Positions 34,272-38,665 of a stretch of 38,665 bases of DNA are shown here, one piece after another (the stretch's first letter is position 1; every line of letters starts with the position of its first letter). The translations under genes were made by a program, and so were the position numbers. This stretch comes from Bacteroidales bacterium. GTDB lineage: Bacteria; Bacteroidota; Bacteroidia; Bacteroidales; VadinHA17. The stretch lies in assembly GCA_025358645.1 (NCBI GenBank), contig JANYIW010000001.1:1-38665 (forward strand). The letters run 5' to 3'. The notes under the pieces are model-generated. The model made no database searches. It saw nothing but the letters and a program-made list of their open reading frames with translations, and was not told the DNA's origin.

Positions 34272-35753
34272 TTATTCAAATGATTTTCTGCTGTAATTTG
34301 GAGCCTCTCTTGTAATAGAAACATCATGAGGGTGGCTTTCTATAATCCCGGAGTTAGTTATCCTTACAAATTTACCGTCTCTTTTAAGTGCAGTAATATT
34401 TTTAGACCCAAGGTATCCCATCCCGGCTCTTAAGCCGCCTGCCATCTGATAAATTACTTCAGCAAGTGTTCCTTTATATGGCACCCTTGCCGCAATTCCT
34501 TCAGGAACAAGTTTTTGTATATCATCTTCCATATCCTGGAAATAACGATCCTTTGAACCCTGTTGCATGGCCTCAATTGATCCCATGCCTCTGTATGCTT
34601 TAAACTTACGTCCGTTATAAATAATAGTATCGCCTGGAGATTCTTCAACACCCGCGAAGAGCGACCCTGCCATAATTGAATCGGCGCCTGCGGCAATTGC
34701 TTTAATGATATCACCCGAATACCTTATACCTCCATCAGCAATTACAGGAATTCCGGAACCTTCTATTGCTTTTGCAACATTATAGATTGCAGAAAGTTGT
34801 GGAATGCCTACACCTGCAATCACCCTTGTTGTGCATATTGAACCAGGTCCAATACCCACCTTAACTGCATCTGCACCTTCGTTTACAAGCATCTTAGCTG
34901 CTTCTGCTGTTCCAATATTGCCTGCAATCACATCAATAGCAGGATAGTTCCTTTTAATTTCCTTTAATATATTAATGACATTAATTGAATGTGCATGGGC
35001 AGTATCAATCGCTATTGCATCAACATTTGCATTTATCAAAGCCTCAACTCTTTGCAAAGTATCTGCGGCTATCCCGACTGCACCTGCGACTCTGAGTCTT
35101 CCTTTGTCATCCTTGCATGAATTCGGACGATCTTTGGTTCTTGTAATGTCTTTGTAAGTTATCAGACCGACCAGCTTGCCTGATTCATCAATCATCGGCA
35201 GCTTTTCAATCTTATGTTTCTGAAGTATCCTGGCTGCTGCTTCCAGATTAGTCTGATGATTGGTTGTGATCAGACTTGTTGTCATTACTTCTGTTATCTT
35301 GCGTGCCCGGTTGTTTTCAAACCTAAGATCCCTGTTTGTGACTATTCCTTTCAGAATTCCAGCTTTATCAATAACCGGAATGCCCCCGATTCTGTACTCA
35401 CTCATTAAATTCATTGCTTCTCCCACAGTGCCATCAAGATTTATAGTTATCGGATCAAAAATCATGACGTTTTCAGCTCTCTTGACGCGTTTTATCTGAG
35501 CAGCCTGTTTTTCAATAGACATATTCTTGTGGATCACACCTATACCACCCTCCCTTGCAATTGCAATTGCAAGTTCATCTTCAGTTACCGTATCCATGGC
35601 AGCCGAGACAACGGGTGTATTGATACGGATATTTCTTGTAAACATTGAGCTGAGATCAACTTCCCTTGGAAGTACCTCAGAATATGAAGGAACCAGAAGA
35701 ACATCATCAAATGTTAAACCTTCATAAAGTATCTTATCTATTATAAATGACAT
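34272..35753 (-). CDS. guaB: IMP dehydrogenase
   Basis: A 493-residue cytosolic enzyme that oxidises IMP to XMP with NAD, the rate-limiting step to GTP. The (beta/alpha)8 barrel begins with [17 protein letters not shown] (13-29). Two CBS domains interrupt it at about 95-205. The catalytic Cys307 sits in [10 protein letters not shown], and the IMP-binding GGIRYSGD and the YRGMGS flap follow. Length is normal. It is the first gene of the minus-strand cluster that continues into the SurA-like genes, 19 bases apart. It is divergent from recQ across about 130 bases. Confidence 0.98.
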   Translation of the reverse strand: MSFIIDKILYEGLTFDDVLLVPSYSEVLPREVDLSSMFTRNIRINTPVVSAAMDTVTEDELAIAIAREGGIGVIHKNMSIEKQAAQIKRVKRAENVMIFDPITINLDGTVGEAMNLMSEYRIGGIPVIDKAGILKGIVTNRDLRFENNRARKITEVMTTSLITTNHQTNLEAAARILQKHKIEKLPMIDESGKLVGLITYKDITRTKDRPNSCKDDKGRLRVAGAVGIAADTLQRVEALINANVDAIAIDTAHAHSINVINILKEIKRNYPAIDVIAGNIGTAEAAKMLVNEGADAVKVGIGPGSICTTRVIAGVGIPQLSAIYNVAKAIEGSGIPVIADGGIRYSGDIIKAIAAGADSIMAGSLFAGVEESPGDTIIYNGRKFKAYRGMGSIEAMQQGSKDRYFQDMEDDIQKLVPEGIAARVPYKGTLAEVIYQMAGGLRAGMGYLGSKNITALKRDGKFVRITNSGIIESHPHDVSITREAPNYSRKSFE

Positions 35754-35856
35754 CAGATGAGATTTTAAGTTTTTAATGGCGCAAATTACGAAAAAAAACA
35801 GAACTCGTAAAACATCTCTTTCTTTTAACCTTCATAAAAAATTGAATAACAGTTAT

Positions 35857-35864
35857 TATATTTG
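35857..35864 (+). promoter_or_regulatory. Probable -7 box for recQ
   Basis: TATATTTG is a perfect -7 box. It covers an in-frame TTG at 35862, showing that the longer reading frame is not the gene start and favouring ATG 35883. No good -33 box is visible. Confidence 0.5.
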
Positions 35865-35882
35865 TATATAGTGCAATCCGGA

Positions 35883-37793
35883 ATGAATATTGAATCATAC
35901 AAACAGATATTAACAAAATATTGGGGATTTACCACTTTCAAACCTTTGCAGGAAGAGATAATAAAATCTATTGCTGAAGGAAGAGATACCCTTGGGCTTA
36001 TGCCTACGGGTGGAGGTAAGTCACTTACATTTCAGGTACCTGCACTTGCACAGGAAGGAATTTGTCTGGTTATTACACCCCTGATTGCCCTTATGAAGGA
36101 TCAGGTAAATCGTCTTAATAGCCTGGAAATAAAATCTATAGCAATACATTCAGGAATGTCGGGTGAAGAGATAGATAACGCACTCGAGAATAGCATCTAT
36201 GGAGATTATAAGTTCCTTTACGTCTCACCTGAGAGAATTTCGACAAGGATTTTTCAGGCTAAAGTGTCGAGGCTTAACCTTTCTCTGGTAGCAATTGATG
36301 AAGCACATTGCATTTCACAATGGGGTTATGATTTCAGACCTTCTTATCTGAAGATTGCTTCCCTTCGGGATCATATTTCTGAGAAAGTTCCTTTTCTGGC
36401 CCTTACTGCATCAGCTACCCCGCAGGTCATCGATGATATTATGAATAAGCTGGCTTTCAGAGAAAAAAATGTTCTCAAAACCAGTTTTGACAGGAAAAAC
36501 ATTTCTTATCTGGTACGGAACGTAGAAGATAAAGGTACTTATCTGATCAATACCATTCAAAAAGCTAAGGGTAGCGGAATAGTATATGTCAGAAGCAGAA
36601 AAAGATGCAAAGAGGTTGCTGATCTTATGGCAACCAATGGGATCAGCGCCGATTTCTACCATGCCGGACTGACAGTTGAACTTCGTGATAAGAAACAGGC
36701 TTCGTGGACAATAGGAGAGACCAGGGTAATTGTTGCAACGAATGCCTTCGGAATGGGAATCGACAAATCTGAAGTCAGGTTTGTAATTCATTGGGATATA
36801 CCTGATTCAATCGAAAATTATTTTCAGGAGAGCGGCAGGGTCGGACGCGATGGGAAACCTGCGTTTGCTGTTCTCTTATATTCACCTTCTGACAAAGGCA
36901 GGCTGATAGATACAATCAGAAAAAAATTTCCGGCTATTGAAAAAATCAAAGACACTTACGAGGCATTATGTAATTATCTGCAGGTGCCTCTTGGTTCGGG
37001 GAAAGACAATGTTTTTGACTTCAATATGTATGATTTTGTCTCAAAATACAGGTTGCCTGTAATCGAAGCTTATAACAGTCTTCAGTTTCTACAGCGGGAA
37101 GGTTATATGGAGTTCACTGAAGAGATAAATAATCCGTCAAGGGTACATTTTATCGTTAGCAGGGATGATCTATACAAATTTCAGGTAGCAAATGAATCGT
37201 TCGACGGTTTTATCAAACTTCTTCTGAGATCATACACAGGCATGTTTGTAGAATTTGTACCCGTTAATGAAGAAACTCTTTCGCGTAAATCAGCTGCAAC
37301 ACGGGACACGGTTTATCAATACCTGGTGAAATTATCAACATTGAAAATCATTAGTTATATTCCCGGGAAAAAGACAGCGCTTGTAATCTTTACCGAAGAG
37401 CGATTGGTCAGGAAAGCATTGATGATCTCACCGGATAATTATCTTCATGTGAAAGAGAAATATGAAGCACGGCTTGACAAAATGATAGAATATGCAGATT
37501 CTGATGGCCATTGCCGGTCAGTATATCTTCTAAACTATTTTGGAGAAGAGTCTGACCGTTGCGGGATCTGCGATGTATGCCGTGAAAGGAATGAGCTTGA
37601 CCTGAGTAAATATGAATTTGACCTTATACTGGAAGATATAAAAAGTGTTCTGAGTGAGAAGAATCCTGATGCAGAAGAGCTTGTTAAAATGATTGATTAT
37701 CCTGAGGAGAAATCCATTAAAGTAATCCGCTGGCTACTCGATCACAACAAGATAGTTCCGGATAAAGATCACAAACTTACGTGGCAATCCTGA
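35883..37793 (+). CDS. RecQ-family ATP-dependent DNA helicase
   Basis: A 636-residue 3'-5' DNA helicase. Walker A MPTGGGKSL spans 40-48, DEAH is at 139-142 followed by CISQWGYDFRP (the RecQ aromatic loop), motif VI contains ESGRVGRDG, and the RQC zinc-binding cysteines lie in SDGHCRS and RCGICDVC near 545-570. A winged-helix segment is plausible between the helicase core and the zinc region. No HRDC domain is visible. I chose ATG 35883 because an earlier TTG at 35862 lies inside the -7 box. RecQ acts on stalled or recombining DNA. It ends 2 bases before the convergent Fe-S gene. Confidence 0.94.
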   Translation: MNIESYKQILTKYWGFTTFKPLQEEIIKSIAEGRDTLGLMPTGGGKSLTFQVPALAQEGICLVITPLIALMKDQVNRLNSLEIKSIAIHSGMSGEEIDNALENSIYGDYKFLYVSPERISTRIFQAKVSRLNLSLVAIDEAHCISQWGYDFRPSYLKIASLRDHISEKVPFLALTASATPQVIDDIMNKLAFREKNVLKTSFDRKNISYLVRNVEDKGTYLINTIQKAKGSGIVYVRSRKRCKEVADLMATNGISADFYHAGLTVELRDKKQASWTIGETRVIVATNAFGMGIDKSEVRFVIHWDIPDSIENYFQESGRVGRDGKPAFAVLLYSPSDKGRLIDTIRKKFPAIEKIKDTYEALCNYLQVPLGSGKDNVFDFNMYDFVSKYRLPVIEAYNSLQFLQREGYMEFTEEINNPSRVHFIVSRDDLYKFQVANESFDGFIKLLLRSYTGMFVEFVPVNEETLSRKSAATRDTVYQYLVKLSTLKIISYIPGKKTALVIFTEERLVRKALMISPDNYLHVKEKYEARLDKMIEYADSDGHCRSVYLLNYFGEESDRCGICDVCRERNELDLSKYEFDLILEDIKSVLSEKNPDAEELVKMIDYPEEKSIKVIRWLLDHNKIVPDKDHKLTWQS

Positions 37794-37795
37794 TA

Positions 37796-38665
37796 TTATA
37801 AATTTGTCTTCGTGCTACTTACCCTGTCAACAAGGTAAACTACTGATTTATAAGATACTCCTGTATGCAGACTCAGGCCAATCTCACAGGTCCGGCTTGT
37901 TGAGTATCCGTTTTTCACAATCTCAGGCAATTGATTTTTTAAATTAGTTAACCCGTGCTTATTCAGTTCAGGAAAGGTGAAACCACGGTCACCGGCAAAT
38001 CCACAGCAATTTGTTTCTGATATTATTACCTCTTTCGCACATATTTTTGCAAGGGAGACAAGTTTTCCATCCAGCTCCATCTTTTTCATGCTGCATACAG
38101 GGAAAACAGTAATAACCTCATCCACTGGAGTAATTGTCAGATAGGGTAGGAGACAATCAATTATAAACTCCACTGGTTCGTAAAGTTTAAGATTTGACTT
38201 CATGTTTTCTTTCATTGTATACAGACAGGGACTCATATCGCAAAGGACAGGATATTCTCCATTCCTGCTTGCCTTAAGAAGCGCTGTCTCCAACTCATCA
38301 GATTTTTTTTCTCCTGCACTGATGTAACCTTTACTCGAGAATGCCATACCACAACAGAGGTTATTCAGATTTTCAGGATAGATAATATCATAATCTCCTT
38401 TATGCAACAACTGAACAATTTTTTCCGTGAGCTGTACTTCCTCTCTGTGATCCTTTGATACCCCCATTGAACGATTTATACATGATGGAAAATACACAAC
38501 CTTTCGAAGATTGTCAGAACTATCCATATTCTTCAGATTAATAATTCTGGCTCCTTGTGGCATAAAAGGGTTCCACAATGGAATCCTGTTTCCCGACACT
38601 CTTCGAAAACTTTCTGAAATGGAGAGCATGACTCTGGTTCCCAAAATGGCATGAAAAAAACTGAC
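37796..38665 (-). CDS. FAD/Fe-S oxidoreductase, C-terminal (CCG-type) part; 5' end outside window
   Basis: The frame stays open to the last base of the window, so only the C-terminal ~289 residues are seen. Cysteine-rich CCG-like motifs bind Fe-S clusters: YFPSC, NNLCCGMAFSSKG, CDMSPCLYTM, FPVCSMKKM and ETNCCGFAGDRGF. The segment RIPLWNPFMPQGA before them is typical of large fused D-lactate/2-hydroxyacid dehydrogenases, in which a flavin domain precedes the Fe-S part. Such enzymes feed electrons into the quinone pool. The FAD domain must lie beyond the window edge, and the substrate is not determined. A TTG at 38642-38644 could be misread as a start. Confidence 0.8.
   Translation of the reverse strand, partial: VSFFHAILGTRVMLSISESFRRVSGNRIPLWNPFMPQGARIINLKNMDSSDNLRKVVYFPSCINRSMGVSKDHREEVQLTEKIVQLLHKGDYDIIYPENLNNLCCGMAFSSKGYISAGEKKSDELETALLKASRNGEYPVLCDMSPCLYTMKENMKSNLKLYEPVEFIIDCLLPYLTITPVDEVITVFPVCSMKKMELDGKLVSLAKICAKEVIISETNCCGFAGDRGFTFPELNKHGLTNLKNQLPEIVKNGYSTSRTCEIGLSLHTGVSYKSVVYLVDRVSSTKTNL

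Noticed and set aside
34253-34327. Upstream extension of the two-parvulin isomerase into guaB.
   Set aside because: It would overlap the guaB C-terminus; the signal peptide begins at ATG 34252, which is the sensible start.

Overview
The window is a stretch of ordinary, gene-dense chromosome from a member of the Bacteroidota. It probably comes from an environmental Bacteroidales/Marinilabiliales-type lineage, but the sequence does not let me name a genus. The evidence is AT-rich DNA, start regions carrying the Bacteroidota -7 box TAnnTTTG, few Shine-Dalgarno sequences, a type IX secretion (gliding-motility-type) C-terminal domain, a SPOR lipoprotein, an OstA-like protein with several SurA-like chaperones, a SiaC-family protein, a DUF2795 protein, and the gene set relA/spoT - fur-like - purA. 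I see no rRNA, tRNA, CRISPR, phage, integrase or insertion sequence. No gap between genes exceeds 300 bases.

Layout. 1-1045: the 3' end of an isocitrate-dehydrogenase-family gene and an HD-fold protein, followed by a heptamer tandem repeat. 1172-3085 (-): acyl-CoA synthetase. 3268-3741 (+): SPOR lipoprotein. 3752-7868 (-): RelA/SpoT, a Fur-family regulator and PurA. 7964-11984 (-): a three-gene operon of two M16 peptidase-fold subunits and a T9SS-exported FN3-like protein, joined by ATGA overlaps. 12099-15649 (+): a ClC-family protein, glyA and a single-domain response regulator. 15696-21362 (-): a TonB-like protein and a giant TamB-family protein. 21425-22859 (+): tsaD and a SiaC-family protein. 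22863-25539 (-): recG and a membrane-anchored J-protein. 25788-28339 (+): a methyltransferase, a LolD-type ATPase, a cobalamin adenosyltransferase and a DUF2795 protein. 28375-35753 (-): guaB, three SurA-like periplasmic folding factors and an OstA-like protein. 35883-37793 (+): RecQ. 37796-38665 (-): the C-terminal part of an FAD/Fe-S oxidoreductase that runs off the window.

How the genes fit together. Two themes recur. One is envelope biogenesis: TamB, a TonB-like protein, the SurA-like/OstA cluster, the SPOR lipoprotein, the T9SS cargo and a LolD-type ATPase. The other is purine nucleotide balance and stringent response: RelA/SpoT beside PurA, with GuaB further along.

I found no convincing new multi-gene system. 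The most unusual non-coding features are a 15-unit heptamer repeat, a pair of about 70-bp palindromic elements in opposite orientation 5.7 kb apart, and a long REP-like palindrome between convergent genes. Among proteins, the points worth a second look are an HD-fold protein without the canonical HD histidine, a Fur homologue without structural zinc cysteines, a ClC protein lacking the usual proton glutamate, and the M16/M16/T9SS operon.
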